DNA of 64,000 nt from Ursus arctos. Its lineage: Eukaryota > Chordata > Mammalia > Carnivora > Ursidae. Positions 10,571-21,620 of this stretch are shown piece by piece. Positions within the stretch are counted from its first letter, which is position 1; every line of letters starts with the position of its first letter. Made by a program: the position numbers and the translations under genes. Below the pieces are notes generated by a model that worked only from the letters and a program-made list of their open reading frames with translations, was not told where the DNA came from and made no database searches. Location of the stretch: assembly GCF_023065955.2 (NCBI RefSeq), contig NC_079873.1, positions 98,370,128 to 98,434,127 of the forward strand, written 5' to 3'.

Positions 10571-11639
10571 CTGGTTATTGCTGATACATCAACAGAGAAG
10601 TACAGCACAACCCATAGGGACTACATTAATAGGCCATTAAAAAAAAGAACAAGAAACACTCATTGCCATTTAGAAAACATATTCTCTGCTGGAAGTTGCC
10701 CGCTGTAGAATCAAAGAGTTATGATATTACGCACCACCCATCAAACTCAGAGAATTTAAGGCAATGTTCTCATTCAACAGTCATCATTCTCAGATGAGAG
10801 AGAAACCATTTATCAAGACACAAGAAGAAAGAAAGTAGCTATCACAACAAGTCAAAGCACTGGGGCAAAAACAATGATTCTGATTAAAGTTTCAAAAAAA
10901 AATTCAGAGTCTGCAATTGTGTTTGGCAAGTTTAAATCCTAAATGAAATTTTAGAGGAGAAGTTATATGCCCTTGAAAAATAGGTTTATTATGAAAATGC
11001 TGACAGGCCTTACAAGAGAAGATTGTAGTATCACCAGTACCTGTAATGTCACTCATGTGTAAGTGACAGTATCCGTATACACAGGAAATAAATGTAAACT
11101 GATATGGGTTCTTTCCTTAAAATCATTGCCTTATTTATTATAGTCAATGTCCATTGTCTCCCTTTAAGTTACTATCAGGACATAATCTACATGACTTTTC
11201 AATTATTTAAACAATATATATTTTCAATATTTATACAGAATTATAACTAATGCCTATGATGTCTGGGCACAAACATATCAACTACTTTCTTCTAAAGACA
11301 AAGGTTGATTCAGTGAATCTAAAATCCCTCCAAGGTTTTACAAATCTATGAAAGTCATCACTCACAATTCCAGTTTTCTAATATAGAGATCAGTTAAATT
11401 TGGGGAGAAGTCAATATAAAGCACAAGAAGAATTCTTGTTAACTACAATCTGAAGTCATAGATAAGAGACTAATAAACGCATGAAGTCACCCTACTTTTC
11501 TAAACCATTAGTCAGCTTTTTCTGGTCATCTGTGGTCTTCTAATAGTGTCTACAATGATCACTGATATTAAAAGCAAAGAAGCAAATATGCAAAATGAAA
11601 TCGAAATAAAAAACAGGAGCATCTATCTTGTTGTTCCCA
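10571..11639. other. Unassigned AT-rich stretch
   Basis: I see no open frame of note and no confidently recognised repeat. Parts could be extreme decay of the neighbouring L1 copies. Confidence 0.35.
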
Positions 11640-12830
11640 AAACTAAGTAAATGCTAGAAAAAATACCCTACATTGATGGGGATATGTCAAAGGAACACAA
11701 GAACCAAGTGAAAGATATGCTAATGGCCAAAACTGGAACATTATGAGCAACAAACTATAGTACTGGATTATAACCCACAGTATAAAATAAACATACATGA
11801 GTCCATATGGATATAAATAAATGACTCAATAAACAAATAAATGGGGGAGAAGAGACAAATACCCTGTGCAGTATTCCAAATAATGTAATGTAGATATTCT
11901 GCCTTCAAGAAGATGGAGTCTAACTCATCACACTCATTAAGTGTGGGCTGCACATAATGATTTCCTTCCAAACAGTACACTATAGAAAGAGAGAGAAAGA
12001 ATAAATTTACAGTGGAGAAGCCTAACAAACACTATCTCAGTCAGGCAATCCAAGGACAACATCAACAATAAGTCTTGTTAATAATATGTATCCTTGATAT
12101 TTTGTGAAGAAAGTGCCATTTTATTTGCTTCTGTGGCCTTCCTCCCCAAAACCCCTAACCTCAGTCTAATCATGAGGAAAACATTTAGATACATTCCAGA
12201 AAAAGGTCATTACATAATACCTGACCTGTACTCTTCAGAACTGCCAAAGTCACCTCCCACAAAAAAAGTCTGAGAAACTGTCACAGCTAAGAAGAGCCTA
12301 GAGGGACATGACAACTCCCTGTAATGTGGTATCCTGGATGGGATCCTGGAACGGAAAAAGGACATCAGGTAAAAAGTAAGGAAATCTAAATAAACTATGC
12401 ACTTTAGTTAGTAACAATGCATCAGTATCAGCTCATTAATTGTAACAAATGTACTATAATAATGAAAGATTATATTTAATTAATATAACTATATTAATAT
12501 ATTAATATATATGTTAATAAGGGAAATATGTGCTGGAGTGAGTTTGGGGGGGTACAGTAATAGCAAATCTCTACTATCTGCTTTATTTTTCTGTAAACTT
12601 ATAAACGTTCTGGGGCGCCTGGGTGGCTCAGTCAGTTGAGCGTCTGCCTTTGGCTCAGGTCATGATCCCAGGGTCCTGGGATCAAGCTCCACATAGGGCT
12701 CCCTGCTTGGCAAGCCTGCTTCTCCCTCTCCCTCTGCCTCTGCCTGCTGCTCCCCCTCTCTCTCTACCAAATGAATAAATAAAATCTTTTTAAAAATGTT
12801 CTAAAAATAGTTTATTAATTTTTTAGAGAT
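11640..12830 (+). mobile_element. Old L1 (L1M-type) 3' end
   Basis: The 3' UTR signature is present: 'gacatgacaactccctgtaatgtgg', 'atcctggatgggatcctgga' and 'aaaaaggacatcaggtaaaa' (fragments), then an AT-rich stretch near 12460-12520, 'ctttatttttctgtaaactt' and a trailing A/T-rich end. One SINEC (12612-12793) sits just before the end. Coding sequence is not recognisable. Confidence 0.65.
12612..12793 (+). mobile_element. SINEC nested in L1 3' end
   Basis: The head 'ggggcgcctgggtggctcag' leads into 'catgatcccagggtcctggg', a CT-rich body and the tail 'aatgaataaataaaatc'. The flanking duplication is aaacgttct (12603-12611) against aaatgttct (12794-12802), one mismatch. Confidence 0.93.
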
Positions 12831-13214
12831 TATTTTAAAAAACAGCAAAGAGGTCAGAAAAATTGCAGGATTATAATGAAGAAAGAGGAAAAACTGACCT
12901 CTTGAAGGAAAATGGGTATAGCAAAGACACTAGTCAAGCTTTTCCTAATATCAAATCCACTTAAGCTAAATGTTAATGTCACAAGTTATTGCAACAGGAA
13001 ATGATATATCGCACGCCAAATCATAACTTCAAAAATACCTATATATAGCAAAATCTTGATATAATTGTTCTTTCCCCATTACCAGTGATGTAAAGAGGAC
13101 TGACTGTATTCAAAATTAGTCCAAAGACTGCTTAACTTTAGTACATTTATCTAAATGGGATGTTAAAAAAGAGATCAGAGGGCTGAAGTGAGGTTTGTAC
13201 GAGAATTTGGGATA
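12831..13214. other. Unassigned stretch
   Basis: I see no gene or recognised repeat. Confidence 0.3.
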
Positions 13215-13440
13215 TCAAGCATGGATTCTAATCACAGGATCTTAAGGCTCAAAGGACCTCAGAAAGATCAACAGATCCAAGTTTATAATTGTCTACAACA
13301 TTTCAGTGGGATGTTGATCTCTTATAAAGATCTCCAGGGGAGGTTCATTAATTTTCAAGGTCACCCTCATAGTTAAAGATCCCTGCTATGGTTTTACCAA
13401 ACTGAATGGTAAAACCAATTATCTTTAAGAAGCTGTTTTG
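13215..13440 (+). mobile_element. Possible L3/CR1-type LINE 3' remnant
   Basis: The run 'cacaggatcttaaggctc', 'aaaggacctcagaaagatc', 'cttataaagatctccagggg' follows the general pattern of CR1/L3 3' untranslated sequence, where 'gaccttagagatcatctagtcc' is followed later by a 'gatctccag' block. The identification is from memory of the pattern only. Confidence 0.4.
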
Positions 13441-13675
13441 TCAATGGGGGCCAGTGACTCCCCCTCTCCCAGCCTGCACCTTGCTGGGACCTGCCAGAGC
13501 TAGACCAGCAATGACTCCGCAACATCCTGGAACCACCATGTACATCTTAGCAGTTTTTTTACTTTTATGATTCTTGGCATTTCTATGAGATCACAGTAAC
13601 TGATTAAATATTCTACATAATTAAAAAAAAGAACCTGTTTTGTCAAAATTTTCCTAGAATCATCTGCAATCAGAA

Positions 13676-13902
13676 GGGGCGCCTGGGTGGCTCAGTAGGT
13701 TGAGCCAGGGACTCGGTTTCAGATCAGGTCATGATCTCGGGGTCGTCGATAGATAGCCCCGTGCAGGACTCCGTGCTGAGTGCAGAGCGGGAGTATGCTT
13801 GAGAGATTCTCTCTCTCCCTTTCCCTCCCCCTCTGCTCCTCCCCCTGCTTGTGCTCTCTTTCTCTCTCTCAAATAAATACAAAATCTTTTTAAAAAATTA
13901 AA
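13676..13902 (+). mobile_element. SINEC, sense
   Basis: The head 'ggggcgcctgggtggctcag' is intact and the body is long ('gcagagcgggagtatgcttg', (TC)n tract), ending 'caaataaatacaaaatc'. The target-site duplication is not obvious, and the body differs from the young bear-type copies, so this is probably an older subfamily. Confidence 0.9.
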
Positions 13903-13904
13903 AA

Positions 13905-14050
13905 GCAGGAGGAATACACCATTCCCATTGGTATAGGAGAATATACCATCCCTGGAAGGCATGATGAACATTTTTCTGAGTACTCTGTGGTTAGGCACAC
14001 AGTAGGCACTCATAATCTCATGGTTGAATTAGTGAATAAATAAATAAATG
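13905..14050 (+). mobile_element. Possible L2 3' end fragment
   Basis: The phrase 'ggcacacagtaggcactcat', then 'tggttgaattagtgaataaa', resembles the L2 terminus followed by a short (AAAT)n expansion. Confidence 0.4.
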
Positions 14051-14685
14051 GGGCAATAGTTCAACAAATTCGGTTTAGAAGCTCATAATTTAAATTTATG
14101 TCATGACTCTTAATGTGCAAATAAATCTATTTAGAGCCTTTTGAGACAGAACTATATAAAAATATTTGGCATGTTGTCTGGGATAAAGCCAAATGGGAGG
14201 AGTGTGAAGACGGTAGTAGTTTTAAGAAGGGAATAAGTTGAGTCATCCTCCCTTTGGTGTTTCTGCCATGGAGGAGCATAGGGAAAGACATTCAGGAACA
14301 CAGTCAAGGGCCCTTTGGGAAAGTACTGGAGAAAAATGGAAAATACTGACTTGTAACAGGATCATAGGAGGAGCCAGACAAAATACATAAGGGGGCGTGT
14401 GTCAAGGCTATGGCATGGAGAAGGGACCTATCATTGTCAACCACGCATTTGCCTCCCTACTTCTGGGTCTATCCCTGCCTCCCTCTAAGCCCCCACCACC
14501 ACACAAAAGTTTTGGCAAGTGTATGGCTTTAGATCCAGTAATTCTCTCTGCTGCCACTATCCATGTCGTCGTCCTCTTTGAATTTTTCCAATTTTGTGGG
14601 AATGCCACTATCTTTTCAAGTGTCTGGAGTTTGAAGCTTCAAATTATGCTTAACTACCCCAAATGAAACCTGTGCTACTTGTCAT
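14051..14685. other. Unassigned stretch
   Basis: Overlapping short frames exist on both strands around 14397-14666, across a proline-codon-rich patch. Neither resembles a known protein or has good splice sites. Confidence 0.35.
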
Positions 14686-15440
14686 TCTTTCACTCATTCA
14701 AGAATATGTGGAGTGTCCACTGCAAGTCAGGCACTATGCTAGAAGCTTGGGGGAAGAAAACAAAGGATGATTAAGACACAAAGTTCACCAGACAAGTCAG
14801 GATAGAAAGGCACATAAACAAATAGTTGCAAGGCGTGTGGAGATACTGTAATGAAGCATGCAAAGAGGACCGTGGGAGTATACAGGAATTAGTGCTGCCT
14901 TGCGGGTGAACTGGGAAGACTTCACATGGACATTCTAGGTAAAGGGAACAGAGACAGCTACGTGGCAAAGCACAAAGATACAAAATTACGTGGTATGTTC
15001 AGGAAGCAGTGACCATGACCGCAGCAAAGGGAATGGTGGAAAGCGGGGTTATGAGACGGATTAGGAAGGACTTTGCTCACTATGTTAAGTATTTTAGATT
15101 TTAACTGAAGGCAATGAAGAATTGGAAACAAGGGAGTGACATGATTAGAACAGAAAATCACTTTGGCTATACTGTGGAGATTGGATTGGCAGGTTGGGGG
15201 ACAGGACTGGAGACAATGATAGTTAGAAGATGACAAATGATGACAGCCTGAATTATAGGATTTGCAGCAAGAAAGTAGAAAGTGAAAGGACAGATGAAAA
15301 AATATTGGCAAAACAGGCTTGTTACTCAAAAACAAGAGGGAAAGAGAAAAAAATGCTTGACAATATTTTGAAGACAGAGATGAGGAAAGTTGAGGGGGTT
15401 CATATTTGATAACCTCCATTTTCTTGACAAAATTAGGCCT
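14686..15440 (-). mobile_element. L2 LINE, antisense
   Basis: It reads as the reverse complement of L2: 'attcaagaatatgtggagtg', 'ggcactatgctagaagc', 'gggaacagagacagc', 'gtgacatgattagaacag', 'gtggagattggattggcagg' and 'caatgatagttagaagatg'. A 162-codon minus-strand frame lies inside it. That frame is L2-derived, lacks an intact reverse-transcriptase context and should not be taken as a gene. Confidence 0.75.
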
Positions 15441-17539
15441 AATCATCTACTGGGAGGGAGGAAGACATGGCTAGAGACAGCTATTGAGTGGAATGGAAAA
15501 AGCAGCTTACTGTGGAGGGATAAAAAGACTGGCTTACGAGAAATGCTGAGGGCGCAGTGAAGTTTGGAAACTTTAAACTGTAGTACAGTCAGCTAACAAG
15601 AGACCAGGTAGGCTGAGTAGGTCAAGCAAACGACACCAGGGTGTCAGTAGAATTGATCCATGGGGGTTATAATGACAGGTAGCCAGAAACCTGCCCTCAA
15701 GAAGGCCATTTAAGGATCAGGAGGAGGAGCCCAATGTTCATTCACAATAGTTTCATGAGATCCGAATCTATCAGCTAGGAAACCGAACATCTAATCCAAA
15801 TTAATACTGAAGAGAAAGTGTTTCCTTTGCATCTACTGTGGAGCTATAATTTAAACCATGAAGACTATTTTTAGGGGAGAAGTGGATGATTTTGTGGTAA
15901 TTAGGACAATGGATGGTTAATTTTTTTTTTTTTTTTGGCTAGGAATAGATTTACACCAGTACCTGCTAATGTGATATTTTGAATAGAAAGAGATCCACGT
16001 TAAAGTAGAAAAGAATTCCCAGTAGTCCCTACCAACTGCTGAAATTATGCCCCACTCTCTTGTATATGAATTTCTTTTAATCAAAGCACACATCAAAGCA
16101 AAACTCTCTAGAATGTGACAACTCAAACAATCTACCAAACACACACATTTCCTGCTTAACTAGCTTGTCAATCTAAGGATCCCAACAGAAGGAAGCTATT
16201 CAGTCAAGAAAAGAAAAAGGAAAGGTCATATTAAACTTGATTAAGTGTTTTATGCATTATAAGATTATTATTTTCCCGATACCACTCGGCAGTTAAAGGT
16301 TTGTAGACTTTATAGCAGCCAAAAAGAGTTGTAGAACTAATTTAACATTTCTCCCAAAAATGTAGTCAATGAAAGCAACAATAAAAAACCAAAGACACAT
16401 TAAAAGGAGTCAAATGAAAGACAATATTGTTCAGGAAAGCGAAATCCTACAGCAGATGTGATTTCAAGGAATACAGATGCTAGAAAAGCCAATTGTTAGA
16501 TAGAGTTTAATTCTATGGTCTAATACAAAAGTATAGAGAGAAGCAGGAATTTGTGAACCAGAGAAACCACAACATTAATGTGGATTCTGACCCAAGTCCC
16601 ACCAGAAAATAACAAGGTATAGATAATGGAACAGAATTAAATATGTGAACCACAGATCAAATTATAAAAGTGACTAGTAAACAATACACGGAATATTCTC
16701 TATGATTCAATGTTGTTTACTAAAAGTATTTACATGAAAGGAAGTCATTTTCTGGAGGACATCTTCCCATATTCCTGGAACTATAAGAGTTATAAGGATA
16801 TTACTGGAGTTTAATTTTGTACTTGTGTATTTCTTAGGTTACAGTTCAGGATTCCTGCTAAACAATTTATGCCTGACTAGCAACTGCAGAATCTATATAC
16901 ACTGCACATTCTATCAATGAAAGCTACCTAGAACCTCCAGTTGGTTTTTCCCACTCCTGTGTAAATAACAACCTCAGAATATTATTGCTGATAAGTGTAG
17001 TCTAAATGCAATGAGCCCTTCTCCACAGAACTTCCTACTTGGGAAATTAAAGAAAAAAAACTTTGTTAGCAGAATAGGATTCTTGTAAGCCACATAAGCA
17101 ATTTCTGAAATACGCTTGTAAGGCTGGCAAAGTGGGTATTACAATGACTGAATTCTGTGATCTGGTTTGCTGCTCTCAAATTTCAAGCTATTCAAAATGT
17201 AGTGGTGTGGGGCATTTCCCCTCTACAGCTCAAACCCCAGTGGGCCAGATTACAGCAAGAGTTGTCCCTTCCTCTAAATCCCAGAGGCATTCATTAGGGT
17301 AGAGATGGTTCTCTGATTTTGACAATTCACACAATTTTAAGAATCATACATATATTCTATCAGTCCACACAGACCAGAGATTTTTACCTAGGGTAAATAT
17401 TGTAGGCAGGATGACTATTTTGCTTTAAAACAGTGAAGAGTCATTTCTTTATCTCAAAAGCCATTCATTTCTTTCTACTCATAGAACAAGTTTCATTCAA
17501 ATTTAAGAACATCCACAGCATATGTGACCATTTAAAATG
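15441..17539. other. Unassigned AT-rich stretch, about 2.1 kb
   Basis: The first 200-300 bases may continue the antisense L2. A T-run lies near 15919-15936. The rest shows no confident repeat and no frame above 75 codons. It is probably unique sequence. Confidence 0.35.
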
Positions 17540-17665
17540 TTAGAGTCAATATGATGATGTATATCCCATATTTTTCATTAACTTGATCAACGTCACAAAG
17601 CCAGCAAGTGTTGAAATTAGGATTAAAATCCTGGGCTTTCTTATTTCTTACTACAGTCTCAATTC
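17540..17665 (-). mobile_element. MIR remnant, antisense
   Basis: Only the middle is readable: 'caacgtcacaaagccagcaag', then 'aggattaaaatcctgggct'. The surrounding sequence is decayed. Confidence 0.45.
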
Positions 17666-17734
17666 TTTTCATCATTATCACTAAGTGGATCCTTGTATTG
17701 TTTCTAGAGATACTGTGGAACTCTTCTGGTATCG

Positions 17735-18540
17735 TCAGATTCAGTTCCCAACGTGGGGCAGGGAGAGGGCGTGTGCAAGTCTGCACACCAACAAGCAATC
17801 CTAGGCACACCAGCTCAGTGTCCTACAATTCAGCTCAATCCTGACACTATCTATCCAGAGATAGCATCAAATTCTGCAGGTGGAAGGCTCAGTCCCATAG
17901 GACTGCCCCCCCTACCCTTCAGACACCAGTCACAAGCCCAGATTGTTACCTGTACTTCTGACCAACTGGCTATAAATTAGAGGTTCCCAAGACCTACTTC
18001 TCAGGTTCAGTTAATTTGCTAGAGTGGCTCACAGAACTCAAGAGAAACATTTTACTTACTAGATCATTGGTTTATCATAAAAGGATGTAATTCAGGAACA
18101 GCCAGATGGAAGAGATGCGCGGGGCAGGGTAAGGGGAAAGGGTGAGGAGCTTCCAAGTCCTCCAGGCGTACTACTCTCCTAGAACCTTCGCTCGTTCACC
18201 AACCCAGAAGCTCTCTGAACCCTGTCCTTTTGGGTTTTTATGGAGGACTCATTACATAGTCACGATTGATTAAATCATTGGCCACAAGCAATTGAGTCAA
18301 CCTTAAGCCCCTTTCCCCTCCCTGGTGGTTGTGGGTGTGGGTACTGAAAGTTCCAACCCTCTAATCACGTGGTCGGTTCCCGTGGCAACCAGCAACCATC
18401 CTTAGGGTTTTCTGAAGGTCATGTCATTAACATACAAAAGACACCATTATCACTCTCTATACTGAGGAAATTCCGAGGGTTTGGGGAGCTGTGAGCTGGG
18501 AAACGGTGGATGAAAATCAAATATGTGAGAAATATGTTTT
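17735..18540 (-). mobile_element. Old endogenous-retrovirus LTR, antisense
   Basis: A long block has a pattern known from mammalian LTRs read in reverse: 'cagacaccagtcacaagccc', 'ctggctataaattagaggttc', 'tttgctagagtggctcacag', 'ccttttgggtttttatggag', 'gattgattaaatcattggcc', 'gttccaaccctctaatcacg'. About 800 bp suggests a solo LTR, perhaps with flanking residue. No retroviral gene is attached on either side. Class and family are not assigned. Confidence 0.65.
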
Positions 18541-18559
18541 TGGTTATCTGAAAAGTTAT

Positions 18560-19039
18560 GATTGAATTTAGTAGAAATATAGTTGGGGCTAAACTTCTGC
18601 AAATATACTCACATAAATATAAATAGGCTACATTAAAAATAGGATGTTTGGAGCAAGTTTGTGAAATACGCTGGATTTTTTTTTATGATTTTTGTGGCGA
18701 TTAATTAACAAGAGACCACCCCAAACATGGAGTTATAAGAAAAATTAATGGGGGGCGCCTGGGTGGCTCAGTCGTTAAGTGCCTGCCTTCTGCTCAGGGC
18801 GTGATCCCAGAGTCCTGAGGATCCAGCCGCACATGGGGCTCCCTGCTCCACTGGGAGCCTGCTTTTTCCTCTCCCACTTCCTGCTTGTGTTCCCTCTCTT
18901 GCTGGCTGTCTCTCTCTCTCTCTGTCAAATAAATAAATAAAATCTTTTTTAAAAAAAAGAAAAATTAATGAATATATGTCTTTTAAGTGAAATGATGTTT
19001 AAACAACAATTACATTAAAATGCTGCATTTGAAAGCCTT
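18560..19039 (+). repeat. Direct repeat copy 1 (paired with 20610-20890)
   Basis: About 260 bp of this segment matches 20610-20890 in the same orientation, at roughly 90 percent identity by eye. Shared landmarks are 'tttggggcaag'-type sequence, 'gattaattaacaa', 'caccccaaac', 'gtcttttaagtgaaatgatg', 'aaaatgctgcatttgaaagc'. A SINEC splits this copy only. I do not recognise the unit as a known repeat family. It could be a local duplication or two copies of an unrecognised element. Confidence 0.85.
18751..18957 (+). mobile_element. SINEC inserted in direct-repeat copy 1
   Basis: A perfect 13-bp duplication, agaaaaattaatg, lies at 18738-18750 and 18958-18970. Copy 2 of the surrounding repeat carries the unoccupied site once ('agaaaaactaatg' at about 20808-20821). 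This gives an internal filled/empty comparison and shows the SINE arrived after the duplication. Confidence 0.97.
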
Positions 19040-20214
19040 GGTCATCTGAATGACTAAATAAATATTTTTATTAATAATGACAATATCGCAGGAACCAAGA
19101 GTATTGTTCTGAGAGGGACCAGGTGATGCCTTCTCAGCCCCTATCATATGACAATTCTGTATGAAATTGAAGGGTTCTGTCCCTTACAGAAGAAGGTACA
19201 GTCAGAAGGCATACAGGGGTAGAAGCAAAGGCTGAGTGGAGACTGTCAGGTCTGCACTCTTTGTAAGGTACCTCTGTGCAAAATAAAACAAAACACCCCC
19301 TCTGGTTGGAGAACTCCAAAAAGGTGCCATCTTCAGGCAGAACAACTACAAAGGGCCCACAGTGAGTGGAGTGCAGGCTACGATTTCAAGCCCAAACTCA
19401 TGTCCCTTCAGTAGGGCATCCTCCCGCAAAAAACAAATTGCACATGCATCCTTGAGACCCTGCTGACTTCCTGATATTATCTATTAGATTTGTTCTCTGG
19501 GCCATCTCTCCAGAGAACTTGGGCTGCTGATTGGTCTCTTCTTCTGGGTCCTTACATAGATTGGTGGTCATTAAATCTCGTTGCCCTTTTAATATTACAT
19601 AAGGGTGTACTCCACCCAAAGACATTTTACTCCAAGCCCCAGTACCACCTGCTATATTTTTTGTAACCCAGGCTGTTGCTAAGAAATGAAAAATACTCAG
19701 ACAGAATTTTAATCAAATTAGCCGGCTTTGACAGAGAAACAAAATATCCAGAACCCCATCCTAAACCTAAATGATCTTAAAGAGGCCTATTTCCACTTTA
19801 ACAATTCAGAATAGTCGGAAGTGCAATGTAAAGGGACTGTTTTGTTTTGTTCTTCCTTCAGACTGCCTGGGCCGTGTCTGAGCCATGCAAGGGCAGTAGA
19901 CCCTATTGTCCTACTTATAATCTACATTTCGGTGCACTCTGCTAAGTGCCATGACTGAGATATGTCTTGGGTACTACTGGACGGTGACTATATAAAACAG
20001 ATTGTCTGGAACAGTCCGAATTCCAAATATACTGCTATGTTGTATGACTATGAGTCAGATAACATAACCCATAGCCATCGTGAGACTTGGAGACTTGAGA
20101 AATATAACTGTTTTGATTGCCAGGGCTCTATGCAAATAAAAGTTTTACTTACAACATAACAACTTTTCCTGGACATTTTAAGGGGTTTGCTTACAGATAA
20201 AACTTAAGAGATTG
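19040..20214. other. Spacer between the direct repeats
   Basis: This is mostly unassigned sequence of more balanced composition than its surroundings. It contains the coding-like stretch at 19134-19678 on the minus strand. No repeat family was recognised with confidence. Confidence 0.35.
19134..19678 (-). pseudogene. Coding-like degenerate stretch, unassigned
   Basis: On the minus strand two open segments, 19625-19398 and 19319-19134, lie in the same frame and are separated by two in-frame stops (TGA). The translation is cysteine-containing and protein-like (FFAGGCPTEGT before the first stop, EFSNQRGCFVLFC after). A pyrimidine-rich acceptor-like sequence ending CATTTCTTAG stands immediately upstream at 19679. 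No donor is evident. I recognise no family. It could be a decayed exon, an old retroelement frame or chance. Confidence 0.22.
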
Positions 20215-20490
20215 ATAATCATTTATCCATTTCTCAATGTGTGTGAGGAAATGTGGTAAGTGCTTTATCTGAATGCTCCTCATGTAATCTTCAAAGCAAC
20301 CCTGTGAGGTATGTAATCCATCATCACCCTCATCTCTATTTTACAAATGAGGGACTGAGGTGTAGACCCACTAAGTAACTTATTTAGGGGATCTCAGCTA
20401 GAAAGTGGCATTCTATCAATTATGAACTCAGGTCTCTTCAGTCTCAAAACTTGAGCTTTCTACAACTCTGATATACTCCTCTCTAAATTG
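20215..20490 (-). mobile_element. MIR SINE, antisense
   Basis: Antisense landmarks are 'gtaagtgctttatctgaatg', 'catgtaatcttcaaagcaac', 'ctattttacaaatgaggg', 'ctaagtaacttatttagg' and 'gaactcaggtctcttcagtc'. Confidence 0.75.
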
Positions 20491-20609
20491 ACCTTAACGA
20501 TGAACCTTAACAACGAAAATCTAACAATGCTCTGATATAAAAAAGCAAATTCAAAGTCTCAGTAATACTACCCTAGTGATTTGAAAACAAAGTAAAAATT
20601 TTACTCCAG

Positions 20610-20890
20610 GATTCTATTTAGTGGAAATAAATAGTTGGGGGCTAAACCTTTGCAAATATACGCACATAAGTATAAATAAACTACGTTAAAAATAGGGTGT
20701 GGGGGGAAAAATAGGATGTTTGGGGCAAGTTTAGGAAATACATTGGATTTTTTTTCTGCTTTGTGTGGAGATTAATTAACAATAGATCACCCCAAACCTG
20801 CAGTTATAAGAAAAACTAATGAATACATGTCTTTTAAGTGAAATGATGTTTAAACAGCAATTATATTAAAATGCTGCATTTGAAAGCCTT
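20610..20890 (+). repeat. Direct repeat copy 2 (paired with 18560-19039)
   Basis: Same unit as copy 1, without the SINEC. It has an extra 22 bases or so around 20697-20719, where 'aaaaatagg' occurs twice around a G-rich run, which looks like a small internal tandem duplication. The ends of the shared sequence are 'gatt...ttta' on the left and 'gaaagcctt' on the right. Confidence 0.85.
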
Positions 20891-21339
20891 ACCTCCCACA
20901 CATTGAAAAGTATCTATTATTTTACAAACTACACTAATTAGTGTATACAATTTCAAGAGACTATTTCTCCAGATAGGAAATTACAATACAAATATACTAA
21001 AAACCACACAAACTAAATTATCCAGGCACCAGAAAGACACCACGGGTGTTACAAGGCATACCAGAAATATTTTCTGCAAAATATAAAGTGGGATTTTGAT
21101 CAAAATTACTTCTTCAAAAGAGGTTTCATCAGTTTTATGAAGAGTTGAAGAGCCAATATATTTAGAAACAAAATTATTACCAGTTTTGCTTCAGAAAAAA
21201 TTTAGGGAGCTAAATGTAGGAGAAAATAGGTCTACAAACCGCAAAGACTAGAGGCACTGGCTATTAGAACCTCTTTTCTAAAGGAATTGTTACTAATTAG
21301 GGAGATTACTGATCAGAACCACAGGGTGACAGTTTATGC
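20891..21339. other. Unassigned stretch
   Basis: AT-rich, with no gene or recognised repeat. Confidence 0.35.
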
Positions 21340-21620
21340 CCAGCCCTGTTTATCATTTCTAATCAACAAACTGAATAAAGATGTAGAGGGCATGCTCATG
21401 ACGTCAGTGGATGGCACAGACCTGAGCGGTGATGAACGTGCAGGGTGACGTAACCAGGATCCAGAAGGCAAGCGGGAGTAGTGAGCTGGATCCAATAAGA
21501 TGAAATGTAAAACAAGAAGACCAACACTTGAGTCCAAATGCAAGCACAGCAAAACATGAAGAAGATGCGGCTAAAGAGCAAGTTGTACTAAATAATAAGA
21601 CTCAAGGAGTCAAAGGTCAG
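21340..21620 (+). mobile_element. L3/CR1-type LINE ORF2 remnant
   Basis: The text follows the 3' part of CR1/L3 reverse transcriptase sequence. A segment corresponding to 'LINDL...FADDTKL' appears as 'tttctaatcaacaaactgaataaag' and 'gtcagtggatggcacagac' (fragments). Then come 'ggatccaataagatgaaatg' and a 'ccaacacttgagtccaaatg' block where CR1 has the 'dKCkvLhlg' region. The frame is destroyed. This would be one of the oldest elements in the window. Confidence 0.45.

Noticed and set aside
12612..12680. tRNA-like sequence (A and B box-like words) at SINEC heads here and in the other copies
   Set aside because: These are the tRNA-derived heads of retrotransposed SINEs with tails and target-site duplications. 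No genuine tRNA gene was found.
14958..15446. 162-codon minus-strand open frame
   Set aside because: It lies within an antisense-oriented L2 LINE and is degenerate LINE sequence, not an independent gene.
18560..20890. The two direct repeats as LTRs of an unknown retrotransposon
   Set aside because: The shared unit lacks TG...CA ends, there is no primer-binding or polypurine site that I can see, and the spacer holds a MIR and no retroviral motif.
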